From the NCBI RefSeq assembly GCF_008642335.1, contig NZ_CP029191.1:434001-498000 (forward strand): a DNA stretch of 64,000 nucleotides. Reading direction: 5' to 3'. The DNA comes from Streptomyces venezuelae. GTDB lineage: Bacteria > Actinomycetota > Actinomycetes > Streptomycetales > Streptomycetaceae. Shown here piece by piece: positions 56,283-64,000 of the stretch; within the stretch, counting starts at the first letter, position 1; the number at the start of each line of letters is the position of its first letter. The translations under genes were made by a program, and so were the position numbers. Below the pieces are notes generated by a model. That model did not search any database. It had not been told where the DNA came from and saw nothing but the letters and a program-made list of their open reading frames with translations.

Positions 56283-57632
56283 ATGTCCCCGCACGCCGCC
56301 CGTACGGGCCGTGTCCGTCGTTCCATAGCCATCGGCCTGCCGCTCGCAGTGGTCGCCGCCCTGACGGTGGCAGGCACCGCGACGGGCCGGCCGGGTGGCG
56401 GGCACGGTGCGGCGCGCGTGACCGCCACCGCGACGCTCGACGACATACCGCTGGGCACCTTCAGCAACAAGCTGATGCCGGGCACGGTGAAGGACGACCG
56501 GGGTGTCGACCTCGGCGGTATCGGCAGCGACCTGTACCCGACAGGCCGCAAGGGTGAGTTCTGGGCGGTGACCGACCGAGGACCCAACGGCCAGATCAAG
56601 ATCGACGGCAAGAAGCGCCGCACCTTCCCGGTCCCTGGTTTCGACCCGGCGATCGTGAAGATCCGGGTCCGTGGGGACAAGGTCGATGTCGTTTCCGCCC
56701 TGCCGCTGACGACCTCCTCGGGGAAGCCCGTCACCGGATTGCCCAACCAGGAAGGCCGCGACGAGGCCCCGTACTCGTACGACGCGAAGACCCCCGTGTC
56801 GTACGACCCGAACGGTTTGGACACGGAGGGGCTAGTCCGTGCCCCGGACGGCACCTTCTGGCTGGTCGACGAGTACGGGCCGTCCCTGGTCCACGTCTCC
56901 GCGCGCGGGAAGGTCATCAAACGGTACGTTCCGCGCGGGCTGAAGCTGCGCGGCGCCGACTATCCGGTGGTCGAGGCCCTGCCCGGGGTCCTTCTGCACC
57001 GCAAGACGAACCGCGGCTTCGAAGGCCTCACCCAACTCCCCGGCGGAGACCTGGTGATGGCCGTGCAGAGTCCGCTCTCCCTGCCGGACGAGGACGCGGG
57101 TGAGGGCTCGCGCACCACACGGCTGTTGCGCTTCTCGCCGCGGAAGCAGGCCGTCACCGCCGAGTACGCCTACCGGTTCGATCCCGTGGGTCGCGTCGAT
57201 CCCGGTGAGGACGACACGTCCGAACTGAAGATCTCTTCCGTCGTCGCCACAGGCCGCGACAGACTCCTCGTCCAGGAGCGCACCGACAAAGCCGCACGCC
57301 TCCACGCCGTCACACTGCACCGTGGCGCGAACATCCTGGGCGGCAAGTGGGACAGGAGCACGACGCGGCCCTCCTTGGAGCAGCTCGACGATCCCGCCGC
57401 CTCCGGAGTGCCCGTCCTCGACAAGCGACTGGTGGTCGACCTGAACACGGTCGACGGCGTGCCCGGCAAGATCGAAGGCGTCGCCCTGGTCGACAGTCGC
57501 ACGCTGGCCCTCATCAACGACAACGACTTCGGGATGAGCGACGGCCCGGAGGCCTTCGACAAGGACGGCCGACTGGTGGACAGCGGTACGGAGACCACGG
57601 TGACGTACGTACGGCTCCCCCGACGGTACTGA
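56283..57632 (+). CDS. Secreted esterase-like phytase-family protein
   Basis: 449 residues from ATG at 56283, fixed by AGGAGG. Signal peptide: RTGRVRRSIAIGLPLAVVAAL, cleavage near TATGR. The mature part is a beta-propeller-like 'esterase-like activity of phytase' domain: GGIGSDLYPTGRKGEFWAVTDRGPNG, DTEGLVRAPDGTFWLVDEYGPSLVHVS in outline, NRGFEGLTQLPGGDLVMAVQSPL and KIEGVALVDSRTLALINDNDFGM. These secreted proteins hydrolyse phosphate or ester substrates; activity is uncertain. It is 5 bp from the convergent septum-formation-like gene. Confidence 0.88.
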   Translation: MSPHAARTGRVRRSIAIGLPLAVVAALTVAGTATGRPGGGHGAARVTATATLDDIPLGTFSNKLMPGTVKDDRGVDLGGIGSDLYPTGRKGEFWAVTDRGPNGQIKIDGKKRRTFPVPGFDPAIVKIRVRGDKVDVVSALPLTTSSGKPVTGLPNQEGRDEAPYSYDAKTPVSYDPNGLDTEGLVRAPDGTFWLVDEYGPSLVHVSARGKVIKRYVPRGLKLRGADYPVVEALPGVLLHRKTNRGFEGLTQLPGGDLVMAVQSPLSLPDEDAGEGSRTTRLLRFSPRKQAVTAEYAYRFDPVGRVDPGEDDTSELKISSVVATGRDRLLVQERTDKAARLHAVTLHRGANILGGKWDRSTTRPSLEQLDDPAASGVPVLDKRLVVDLNTVDGVPGKIEGVALVDSRTLALINDNDFGMSDGPEAFDKDGRLVDSGTETTVTYVRLPRRY

Positions 57633-57637
57633 CTTGG

Positions 57638-58438
57638 TCAGGACAGTGGCTCGGTGAGCTTGTGCCTGCCCGGGCCGCTGTCCCCCGCCAGACTGCACGC
57701 GACGTTGTCGATGCCCACCTTGTAGCCCGTGGTGTCCGGGTACTGCACCAATGTCCCGCGCACCGTTCCGGAGGGCTGGTTGCGCGCCTTGCGTTCCAGG
57801 GGCCGTTCGCAGAGGGCCGCCGCCGCCTTCTTCAGGGCTGCGTCCGTCGTGTAGGCGCCCTTCAGCTCGGCGAACTCGACGACTTCGGCGTCGTGCGGTT
57901 CGTGGCACGACCTCTTCGCGGCCTGTCCGGGCCGGCTGCTGTCGATGTTGAAGCAGTCGCCTGTCTTCAAGTGGTAGTACGGAACCTGGTCATCCGCGGG
58001 CGAGGGTCTGACCGAGTCGAGGTCGCTCGGGAAATCGGTCGGCAGCGTGGGGAAGTCGGTCGGCAGCGAAGGGACGTCACTCGGCAGACCCGTGGGCAAC
58101 TGGCTGGGGATCCGGGACGGGATGCTCAAGGAGGGGGTGGGTTCACGCGCTGTACTGCTGTCCGACTCGGCGGGTTCCTTCCTGCCGTCGCCGTCGTCAC
58201 GGGTGACCAGCAGAACCACCGCGGCGACGGCTCCGAGAGCCACGATGATCGCGAGCAGGACGAAGAGGCCGTTGCGCCGTCCCGGCGGCCCACCTTCAGG
58301 GGGCGGCGCCCAGCCCCCGGGCCCCGGCGGCGGGCCGTACCCGCCGCCCGGCGGAGGACCGAACCCTCCCCCGCCGGGCGGCGGACCACTGGGCGGAGGA
58401 GGCGGCTGCGGCGGTACGGGCGGCATGGCCATACCCAC
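57638..58438 (-). CDS. Septum-formation-family membrane protein with Pro-rich N-terminus
   Basis: 266 residues from GTG at 58438 (GAGG 8 bp upstream); ATG codons at 58432 and 58426 are alternatives. The first 50 residues are almost only Pro and Gly (PPQPPPPPSGPPPGGGG), then a membrane helix (LFVLLAIIVALGAVAAVVLLV). A Ser/Pro linker carries a short repeat (LPSDVPS, LPTDFPT, LPTDFPS). The outer domain, with DCFNIDSSRPGQAAKRSCHEPHDAEVVEF in outline and later Cys residues, fits the Septum_form family. Its role in division is known only by family name. Confidence 0.75.
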   Translation of the reverse strand: MGMAMPPVPPQPPPPPSGPPPGGGGFGPPPGGGYGPPPGPGGWAPPPEGGPPGRRNGLFVLLAIIVALGAVAAVVLLVTRDDGDGRKEPAESDSSTAREPTPSLSIPSRIPSQLPTGLPSDVPSLPTDFPTLPTDFPSDLDSVRPSPADDQVPYYHLKTGDCFNIDSSRPGQAAKRSCHEPHDAEVVEFAELKGAYTTDAALKKAAAALCERPLERKARNQPSGTVRGTLVQYPDTTGYKVGIDNVACSLAGDSGPGRHKLTEPLS

Positions 58439-58505
58439 CAGAGTCGCCTCGTACCGGTCATATGGCGAGCCCCCTGCGCGGGTTGCTCGAAGGTGGTACC
58501 GAGGA

Positions 58506-59672
58506 TCAGCTCCTGGCCGCCAGCAGGTGGTCCATGGCCAGCTGGTCGAGTCGCTCGAACGCCATCCCGCGTGCTGCGGCCTCCGCCACGTCGAACGCCT
58601 CGTACGCGCTCCTGTCGGCGAGCAGGCCGGAGAGGCCGTCCTCGGCCGTGGGAAGGGCCAGCTCGTCCAAGCGCGCGGCACTGAGCGCCGCACGCACCTC
58701 GGGGTCGGCCCGGAACGCGGCCGCACGCTCGCGCAGGATCAGATAGTTGCGCATGCAGCCCGCAGCCGAGGCCCACACCCCCTCGAAGTCCTCCGTGCGC
58801 GGCGGCTTGAAGTCGAAGTGCCGGGGGCCGTCGTACCCGCCCCGCTCCAGGAGGTCCACCAGCCAGAAGGCGCTGCGCAGATCACCGGCCCCGAACCGCA
58901 GATCCTGGTCGTACTTGATGCCGGTCTGGCCGTTGAGGTCGATGTGGAAGAGCTTGCCCGACCACAGCGCCTGAGCGATGGAGTGCGGGAAGTTGAGGCC
59001 GGCCATCTGTTCGTGCCCCACCTCCGGGTTGACGCCGTAGAGTTCCGGACGCTCCAGGCGCTCGATGAACGCGAGGGCGTGGCCGACGGTGGGCAGCAAG
59101 ATGTCGCCACGCGGCTCGTTGGGCTTCGGCTCGATGGCGAAACGCAGGTCGTAGCCCTGTGTGGTCACGTACTCGCCGAGCAGGTCGAAGGCCTCCTTCA
59201 TCCGGTCGAGCGCGACGGTCACGTCCTTCGCGGCACCGGATTCCGCGCCCTCCCTGCCGCCCCACGCCACATAAGTGTGGGCGCCCAGCTCCGCCGCGAG
59301 GTCGATGTTGCGCATCGTCTTCCTCAGCGCGTAACGCCGCACATCGCGGTCGTTGGCGGTGAACCCCCCGTCCTTGAAGACGGGGTGGGTGAAGAGGTTC
59401 GTGGTGGCCATCGGCACGACGAGGCCTGTGGCGTCCAGCGCCTGCCGGAACCGCTTGATGTGCCCCTCCCGTTCCGCGTCGGACGACCCGAAGGGGATCA
59501 GGTCGTCGTCGTGGAAGGTCACTCCGTAGGCGCCCAGTTCGGCGAGGTGCCGCACCGAGTCGGCAGGGTCGAGCGCGGCCCGGGTGGCGTCTCCGAACGG
59601 GTCCCGGCCCTGCCAGCCGACCGTCCACAGGCCGAAGCTGAACTTGTCCTCAGGGGTGGGCTGATAGTTCAT
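58506..59672 (-). CDS. xylA: Xylose isomerase
   Basis: 388 residues, the short actinobacterial class I form. Converts D-xylose to D-xylulose (and glucose to fructose) with two divalent metals. Seen: [12 protein letters not shown] with the catalytic His region, [47 protein letters not shown] and [11 protein letters not shown], which supply the metal ligands. The ATG at 59672 follows GAGGGAG. It diverges from xylB with 123 bp between, holding an AT-rich palindrome, so both are probably controlled by the downstream ROK repressor. Confidence 0.97.
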   Translation of the reverse strand: MNYQPTPEDKFSFGLWTVGWQGRDPFGDATRAALDPADSVRHLAELGAYGVTFHDDDLIPFGSSDAEREGHIKRFRQALDATGLVVPMATTNLFTHPVFKDGGFTANDRDVRRYALRKTMRNIDLAAELGAHTYVAWGGREGAESGAAKDVTVALDRMKEAFDLLGEYVTTQGYDLRFAIEPKPNEPRGDILLPTVGHALAFIERLERPELYGVNPEVGHEQMAGLNFPHSIAQALWSGKLFHIDLNGQTGIKYDQDLRFGAGDLRSAFWLVDLLERGGYDGPRHFDFKPPRTEDFEGVWASAAGCMRNYLILRERAAAFRADPEVRAALSAARLDELALPTAEDGLSGLLADRSAYEAFDVAEAAARGMAFERLDQLAMDHLLAARS

Positions 59673-59706
59673 GTGCGGCTCCCTCGCCTATTTCGTCATG
59701 GCGCTT

Positions 59707-59718
59707 TACAAATTAGTA
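59707..59718. promoter_or_regulatory. AT-rich palindrome in the xylA/xylB intergenic region
   Basis: TACAAATTAGTA is a 12-bp near-palindrome (10 of 12 positions) in an otherwise GC-rich gap between the divergent xyl genes. ROK-family XylR sites are AT-rich inverted repeats, so it is a candidate xyl operator. Confidence 0.45.
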
Positions 59719-59795
59719 TCCGAGGGCGCTGCTGGGAAGGTCGAGGAGTGAACTCCGGAGCGCACCCGGGGACAGCCGCAGAAACGGAGACCGTG

Positions 59796-61250
59796 ATGTC
59801 GTCAGCGCCCACCGCTCAGGGCCCCCTTGTCGTCGGGGTGGACAGCTCCACGCAGTCCACCAAGGTCCTGGTCGTCGACGCCCCCACCGGCCGGGTGATC
59901 GCGCGTGGGCAGGCGCGGCACCGCGTCAGCTCCGGCGAGCACCGTGAAAGCGACCCTCAGGAGTGGTGGGACGCCCTGTGCGCGGCCCTGGAACAGTGCG
60001 GACAGGCGGCCCGCGAGGCCTCCGCCGTGTCCATCGGCGGGCAGCAGCACGGTCTCGTCACCCTCGGCAAGGACGGCAGCCCGGTGCGCCCGGCGCTGCT
60101 CTGGAACGACGTGCGATCGGCCCCGCAGGCCCGGAGCCTCGTGGAACGTCTCGGCGGGCCCGAGGTGTGGGCCGATCGGGTCGGCAGCGTTCCGGGCCCT
60201 TCCTTCACCGTGACGAAGTGGGCCTGGCTCACCGAGCACGAACCCGCATCGGCCCGCGCCACCACCGCCGTGCGCCTGCCCCACGACTACCTGACGGAAC
60301 GGCTGAGCGGCCTCGGCACGACCGATCGCGGCGACGTCTCCGGAACGGGCTGGTGGGCGTCGGGGCCGGAGCAGTACGACGAGGACATTCTCGGCATGGT
60401 GGGGCTCGACCCTGCGCTGCTCCCCCGCGTCGCACGGCCCGGGGAAGTCGTCGGGACGGTCCGGGACGGCGGTGAACTGCCGTTCTCCAAGGGCACACTG
60501 GTCGCCCCCGGCACCGGCGACAACGCGGCTGCGGCACTGGGGCTAGGGCTGCGACCCGGAACACCGGTGCTGAGCCTCGGCACGTCGGGCACGGTGTACG
60601 CCGTCTCGGAGCGCCGTCCCGCCGACCCGACCGGTACCGTCGCGGGCTTCGCCGACGCGCGTGGCGCCTGGCTGCCGCTTGCCTGCACCCTGAATTGCAC
60701 CCAGGCCGTGGACCGAGTGGCCGAACTGCTCCACCTGGAGCGTGACGCGGTGGAACCGGGGGGCTCGGCCACGCTCCTCCCCTACCTGGACGGTGAGCGC
60801 ACCCCGAACCTGCCGCACTCCTCAGGAGTCCTGCACGGCCTCCGGCACGACACGACGCCCGGGCAGCTGCTGCAGGCCGCGTACGACGGAGCCGTGCACT
60901 CGCTGCTCGGTGCCCTCGACCGGGTCCTGGACGCCGACGCGGACCGGTCGACCCCGCTGTTGCTCATCGGAGGCGGCGCGCGGGGCAAGGCCTGGCAGCA
61001 CACCGTGCAACGCCTCTCCGGGCGCCCCGTGCAGGTCCCTGAAGCACAGGACCTGGTGGCGCTCGGAGCCGCGGCGCAGGCGGCCGGTCTGCTGACCGAG
61101 GAGGACCCGAGCGCCATCGCGAGGCGTTGGGACACCGCTCGGGGACCCGTGCTCGACCCCGTGGAGCGCGACGAGGCGGCACTGGCCAGGATCTCCGGGG
61201 TACTCTCCGACGCGGCGCCGCTCCTGGACAGGGCGCCCCAAGGGGAGTGA
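59796..61250 (+). CDS. xylB: Xylulokinase
   Basis: 484 residues from ATG at 59796. FGGY-family carbohydrate kinase that phosphorylates D-xylulose to D-xylulose 5-phosphate for the pentose phosphate pathway. Seen: VVGVDSSTQSTKVLVVD at the start, ISIGGQQHG-like (VSIGGQQHGLVTL), PALLWNDVRSAPQA, the second-domain APGTGDNAAAALGLGL, LSLGTSGTVYAVS and LLIGGGARGKAWQHTVQRL. It is divergent from xylA and is followed after 14 bp by the ROK repressor gene. Confidence 0.96.
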   Translation: MSSAPTAQGPLVVGVDSSTQSTKVLVVDAPTGRVIARGQARHRVSSGEHRESDPQEWWDALCAALEQCGQAAREASAVSIGGQQHGLVTLGKDGSPVRPALLWNDVRSAPQARSLVERLGGPEVWADRVGSVPGPSFTVTKWAWLTEHEPASARATTAVRLPHDYLTERLSGLGTTDRGDVSGTGWWASGPEQYDEDILGMVGLDPALLPRVARPGEVVGTVRDGGELPFSKGTLVAPGTGDNAAAALGLGLRPGTPVLSLGTSGTVYAVSERRPADPTGTVAGFADARGAWLPLACTLNCTQAVDRVAELLHLERDAVEPGGSATLLPYLDGERTPNLPHSSGVLHGLRHDTTPGQLLQAAYDGAVHSLLGALDRVLDADADRSTPLLLIGGGARGKAWQHTVQRLSGRPVQVPEAQDLVALGAAAQAAGLLTEEDPSAIARRWDTARGPVLDPVERDEAALARISGVLSDAAPLLDRAPQGE

Positions 61251-61264
61251 GGACTGACCGAGGC

Positions 61265-62605
61265 ATGACCGCACCGCTGCACGACCAGCGCCGGGGATCA
61301 TCCGGCGTGCGGCTGCCCGACACCCAGCAGGGAATGCGCCGCCGCAATCTGTCCCGGGTGATGCACGCGGTGGCCACGCACGGACCACTGTCCCGTGCCG
61401 CGGTGGCCTCCCGCATCGGGCTGACACGGGCTGCCGTGTCCACGCTCGTGGACGAACTGATCCGGTCGGGGCTCCTGGACGAGCTGGGCCCCGAGCGGCC
61501 CGGACGGGTGGGGCGCCCGGGATCGGCTCTCGCGGTCAGTGCGACGGGCCCCGTCGGGATCGGTGCCGAGGTGGGGGTCGACCATCTGGCGGTGTGCGCG
61601 GTCGATCTGCGGGGTGAGATCCGCGCACGCGCCGAGCGACGGTCCGCCAACCGTGGCCGCGCCCCCGCCCCCGTGCTGACGGAGCTCTCCGCCCTGGTGA
61701 GGCAGGTGTGCGCCGAGGCGTACCAGCAAGGGCTGGCTCCCGCAGGCCTTGCGGTGGCCGTGCCCGGACTGGTCGCCCGCGACACCCGGACCGTCGTCCG
61801 CGCTCCCAACCTCGGCTGGCGCGACATCGACCTGGGCCGCCTCCTGCCCGGCGACCTGCCGCTGACGGTGGACAACGAGGCCAACTTCGGCGCGCTCGCC
61901 GAACTGTGGCTCGGCGAGGAATCACCCGAGGACTTCCTCCACGTGTCGGCGGAGATCGGCATCGGCGCGGCACTCGTCGTCGATGGACGACTCCTGCGGG
62001 GGACGCGCGGATTCGCCGGCGAGCTGGGACACGTGCCCGTCCATCCCGACGGGCCCGCCTGCCCCTGCGGAGGACGCGGCTGTCTTGAGCAGTACGCGGG
62101 TGAGGGCGCGGTGCTGCGTGCCGCGGGACTGGGCCCGGGTGGCGTGGGCGACTCGGGTGATCCAGGTGACCCAGATAGCACAAGTGACCCGGGTGGCATA
62201 GATGACCCGGATGGCACAGGTGACCCGGGTGAGGAACGTGGCGAAGTGCTTGCCGAGCGCGCCGCCGCAGGTGACGAAAGCGTGCGGCGCGCACTCAGCG
62301 ACGCCGGAACGGCTCTCGGCATCGCTCTCACCGGCGCGGTGAATCTGGTGGATCCGCAGGCCGTCGTGCTGGGCGGTGCGCTGTCTCGGCTCGCACCGTG
62401 GCTGCTGCCCGCGCTGGAGCGGGAGTTGTCGGAGCGCACGGCGCGCCGGGCCTGTGGGGTGACGGTGTCCCGGCTCGGCTCTGACGGGCCGCTGTTGGGG
62501 GCGGCGCACTCGGTGGCGCGAGCGGTGTTGGACGACCCGGCGGGTCTCGGTGTGGGCGGGTCGACTTCCGGTGAGGCCCAAGCGGAAGCAGCTCAGCGGA
62601 CGTAG
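61265..62605 (+). CDS. xylR: ROK-family transcriptional repressor (XylR) with a repeat insertion
   Basis: 446 residues. N-terminal winged helix (MRRRNLSRVMHAVATHGPLS, RAAVASRIGLTRAAVSTLVDELI) followed by a ROK domain with GFAGELGHVPVHPDGPACPCGGRGCLEQYA, which holds the zinc-binding His and Cys residues. Between ARC-like helix AGEGAVLRAAG and GEVLAERAAAGD there is an unusual Asp/Gly/Pro-rich stretch of about 30 residues encoded by an imperfect repeat (62141-62235). It lies 14 bp after xylB and is the likely repressor of xylA and xylB, relieved by xylose. Confidence 0.93.
   Translation: MTAPLHDQRRGSSGVRLPDTQQGMRRRNLSRVMHAVATHGPLSRAAVASRIGLTRAAVSTLVDELIRSGLLDELGPERPGRVGRPGSALAVSATGPVGIGAEVGVDHLAVCAVDLRGEIRARAERRSANRGRAPAPVLTELSALVRQVCAEAYQQGLAPAGLAVAVPGLVARDTRTVVRAPNLGWRDIDLGRLLPGDLPLTVDNEANFGALAELWLGEESPEDFLHVSAEIGIGAALVVDGRLLRGTRGFAGELGHVPVHPDGPACPCGGRGCLEQYAGEGAVLRAAGLGPGGVGDSGDPGDPDSTSDPGGIDDPDGTGDPGEERGEVLAERAAAGDESVRRALSDAGTALGIALTGAVNLVDPQAVVLGGALSRLAPWLLPALERELSERTARRACGVTVSRLGSDGPLLGAAHSVARAVLDDPAGLGVGGSTSGEAQAEAAQRT
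62141..62235 (+). repeat. Imperfect 18-bp tandem repeat inside xylR
   Basis: About four units of a GGTGACCCGGATGGCATA-like sequence encode a hexapeptide pattern such as SDPGGI, DDPDGT, GDPGEE. Codons in it are less GC-rich at third positions (GAT, ATA, AGT) than in the gene around it. It looks like a slippage-expanded minisatellite. It keeps the frame and lies between two conserved blocks of the ROK domain, presumably in a surface loop. Confidence 0.7.
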
Positions 62606-62635
62606 GAAGCGGACGTGGGAAGCGGACGTGGGCAG
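62597..62635 (+). repeat. Three tandem 13-bp units at the end of xylR
   Basis: CGGACGTAGGAAG, CGGACGTGGGAAG and CGGACGTGGGCAG follow each other. The first unit contains the xylR stop codon. No function is evident. Confidence 0.7.
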
Positions 62636-63325
62636 CGGCCGGGACCGCCGCCCGTTCAGCGGACTGAGAAGGCGACAGGGTGCGTTTGGTGGAACGCCGC
62701 TCCCCCGAACGAGTGGCCGAGATATCCACAACCACGATGCTGTGCACAGATCCGACGCGGGCCCTTCCACCTCAACCGGCGGCCGCCGTAACGTAAATCA
62801 CGCGAGGTCCCGCAGCGGTGACGACACGTCAGCGTCGGGGGCGGCCTCGCGGATCGGGACCCGTGCCAGTCGCGCGGCCCACCCGGTCGGACCGACGGCC
62901 CATCCGGCCAGAGTGGAGCGGCGCAGCGATGAATGATGCTCAGATCCTTACCGTACGGCCCGAGCCGGGCGAGTACGCCTCGGCGTCCGCCTCCACCACC
63001 ATCCCCCTGTTCGGAGCCCTCACGTCCACGCACTCCACCGCTTCGCTCCAGGCGCCCCTGCCCGAAACCGTGTGGATATGGGAGCTCGACCGGGCCCGCC
63101 GCGCCGCACGGTTCAGTGAGCGGGGCAGTGGCTTCACGGTCGAACTGTGCGCCATGAACAGAACGCGTTCCGCGCCCCGCATAGAGCACGGCCCCACGCC
63201 CCGCATAGAGCTCAGTGTCAGTCCAGCCACCGTTCCCCCCTCCTCCCCCCCGCCCCGACTCAGAGCTCAGCGCCAGTCCAGCCACCGTTCTCTCCCCCAC
63301 CCCCCCACCGAGAGGCAGGCCAGTC
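62606..63325. other. 720-bp stretch without a secure gene; possible degenerate ORF and direct repeats
   Basis: Nothing firm is seen in 62636-62928. From ATG at 62929 (GGAG upstream) the plus frame has Streptomyces-like codon use for about 75 codons (MNDAQILTVRPEPGEY ... WIWELDRARRAARF ... GFTVELCA). After about 63155 this bias is lost and the frame runs on, without a stop, into the amidase gene in a different frame. A small gene that lost its proper end through an indel is one explanation. Direct repeats at 63174-63290 follow. I do not recognise the protein, and coding is uncertain. Confidence 0.4.
63174..63290. repeat. Two sets of direct repeats upstream of the amidase gene
   Basis: GCCCCGCATAGAGC occurs at 63174-63187 and 63198-63211. 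A 28-bp element beginning GAGCTCAG and ending AGCCACCGTTC occurs at 63208-63235 and 63263-63290 with two differences. The copies are separated by a C-rich tract. They may be slippage products or operator copies; position just upstream of the amidase allows either. Confidence 0.65.
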
Positions 63326-63925
63326 ATGGATCGAGTGAGACCCTTCCCCAGTCGGCGCCGACTGCTGCAGGGCGCGGTCGCAGCCGCCGTGCCCGCCGCG
63401 CTCCTGCCCCCCACCCACGCCGCCGCACAGGCTCGCGCGGTCGACTACCCCCTGGCCGAATGGGTACCGGCCAGCACCTCCAACTACACGGCGGCCAACC
63501 GCCCCACCACCTATCCCATCGACTACGTGATCATCCACGTCACTCAGGAGACGTACGCCGACACGCTCGCCATCTTCCAGAACCCGGCGAAGAAGGTCTC
63601 GGCCCACTACGTCGTGCGCTCCAAGGACGGTCACATCGCCCAGTGCGTCCGTGAGCGCAACGTCGGGTGGCACGCCGGGAACTGGACCTATAACACACGA
63701 AGCATCGGAATCGAGCACGAAGGGTGGGTCGACAAACCTGAATACTTCACCAACGCGATGTACGAGCAGTCCGCCGCGCTGACCGCCGCCATCTGCGCCA
63801 AGTACGACATCCCGAAGGATCGCGAACACATCATCGGCCACCATGAGGTCCCCGGTTCGGACCACACGGATCCCGGCCCGTACTGGGACTGGTCGCGCTA
63901 CCTGCGCCTGGTCAACTTCGCCTGA
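63326..63925 (+). CDS. Exported N-acetylmuramoyl-L-alanine amidase (amidase_2/PGRP-like)
   Basis: 199 residues from ATG at 63326 with AGAGG upstream. The N-terminus has a Tat-like signal (FPSRRRLLQGAVAAAVPAALL, cleavage near THAAA). The mature amidase_2 domain shows the zinc ligands in VIIHVTQ, IGHHEVPG and SDHTDPGPYWDW, and the core VSAHYVVRSKDGHIAQCV, VGWHAGNW and SIGIEHEG. It cleaves the lactyl-amide bond between MurNAc and the stem peptide outside the cell. No cell-wall-binding repeat is present. Confidence 0.95.
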   Translation: MDRVRPFPSRRRLLQGAVAAAVPAALLPPTHAAAQARAVDYPLAEWVPASTSNYTAANRPTTYPIDYVIIHVTQETYADTLAIFQNPAKKVSAHYVVRSKDGHIAQCVRERNVGWHAGNWTYNTRSIGIEHEGWVDKPEYFTNAMYEQSAALTAAICAKYDIPKDREHIIGHHEVPGSDHTDPGPYWDWSRYLRLVNFA

Positions 63926-64000
63926 GTCGTCGCGCATCCTTGTCGGCTTCCGTCTCCGGGGCGACGATGGCAGCACCGCGTCCGCCGTCCTGGGAGGCAG

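Noticed and set aside
62721..62760. DnaA-box-like TATCCACAA and a CTGTGCACAG palindrome
   Set aside because: A single imperfect DnaA box with no cluster and no dnaA, dnaN or parA genes nearby does not support an origin.

Overview
The window is chromosomal DNA from a high-GC actinobacterium, almost certainly a Streptomyces. The evidence is the strong G/C bias at third codon positions, frequent GTG starts, a complete cvnA-B-C-D conservon, a DUF6397-type protein, a Cys-ended 'putative leader peptide' ahead of a sulfonate operon, and many divergent regulator/target pairs. I see no rRNA, tRNA, CRISPR array, insertion sequence or phage gene; it looks like ordinary core or sub-core chromosome.

Layout. 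1-3.8 kb: end of a DJ-1/PfpI protein, a TetR regulator, an aldehyde dehydrogenase, and a ferredoxin-NADP reductase gene (fprA type) whose frame is broken. 3.9-8.1 kb: a lone TOPRIM protein, catalase-peroxidase KatG with a divergent Fur-family regulator, and YjbQ. 8.1-13.6 kb: sulfonate uptake and desulfonation (leader peptide, ssuC with broken frame, ssuB, ssuA, ssuD) and a flavoprotein. 13.6-19.0 kb: subtilisin-like protease, double-domain ABM protein, MltG-like lytic transglycosylase, and an ABC exporter divergent from a MarR regulator. 19.1-26.1 kb: FAD/Fe-S D-lactate-type dehydrogenase, Tat-exported GH109-like oxidoreductase, PNGase A-like amidase and an L,D-transpeptidase. 26.3-33.7 kb: four ABC exporter half-subunits forming two consecutive heterodimers with complementary degenerate ATP sites. 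33.8-38.8 kb: YdjM-like membrane protein, DUF3516 helicase, TesB thioesterase and a TPR protein. 38.9-45.8 kb: DUF6397 protein, solo roadblock protein, F420-dependent PPOX protein, the conservon, and an MHYT-domain gene with a frameshifted end. 45.9-51.7 kb: methyltransferase, alpha/beta hydrolase divergent from PadR, MpaB-type oxygenase, small hypotheticals and a fatty acid desaturase. 51.9-58.4 kb: SNF2 helicase coupled to a SWIM zinc-finger protein, a phytase-like esterase and a septum-formation-type membrane protein. 58.5-64 kb: xylose isomerase divergent from xylulokinase plus its ROK repressor, a repeat-rich 720-bp stretch, and a secreted N-acetylmuramoyl-L-alanine amidase.

Most notable points. 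The ssu operon appears to be controlled by a leaderless Cys-rich leader peptide. The two exporter pairs have precisely complementary losses of ATPase motifs. Several strong palindromes sit in divergent promoters (PadR, MarR, fprA). Three otherwise well-conserved genes (fprA, ssuC, MHYT) each carry a frame disruption, so either they are decaying or this assembly has small errors in GC-rich spots.
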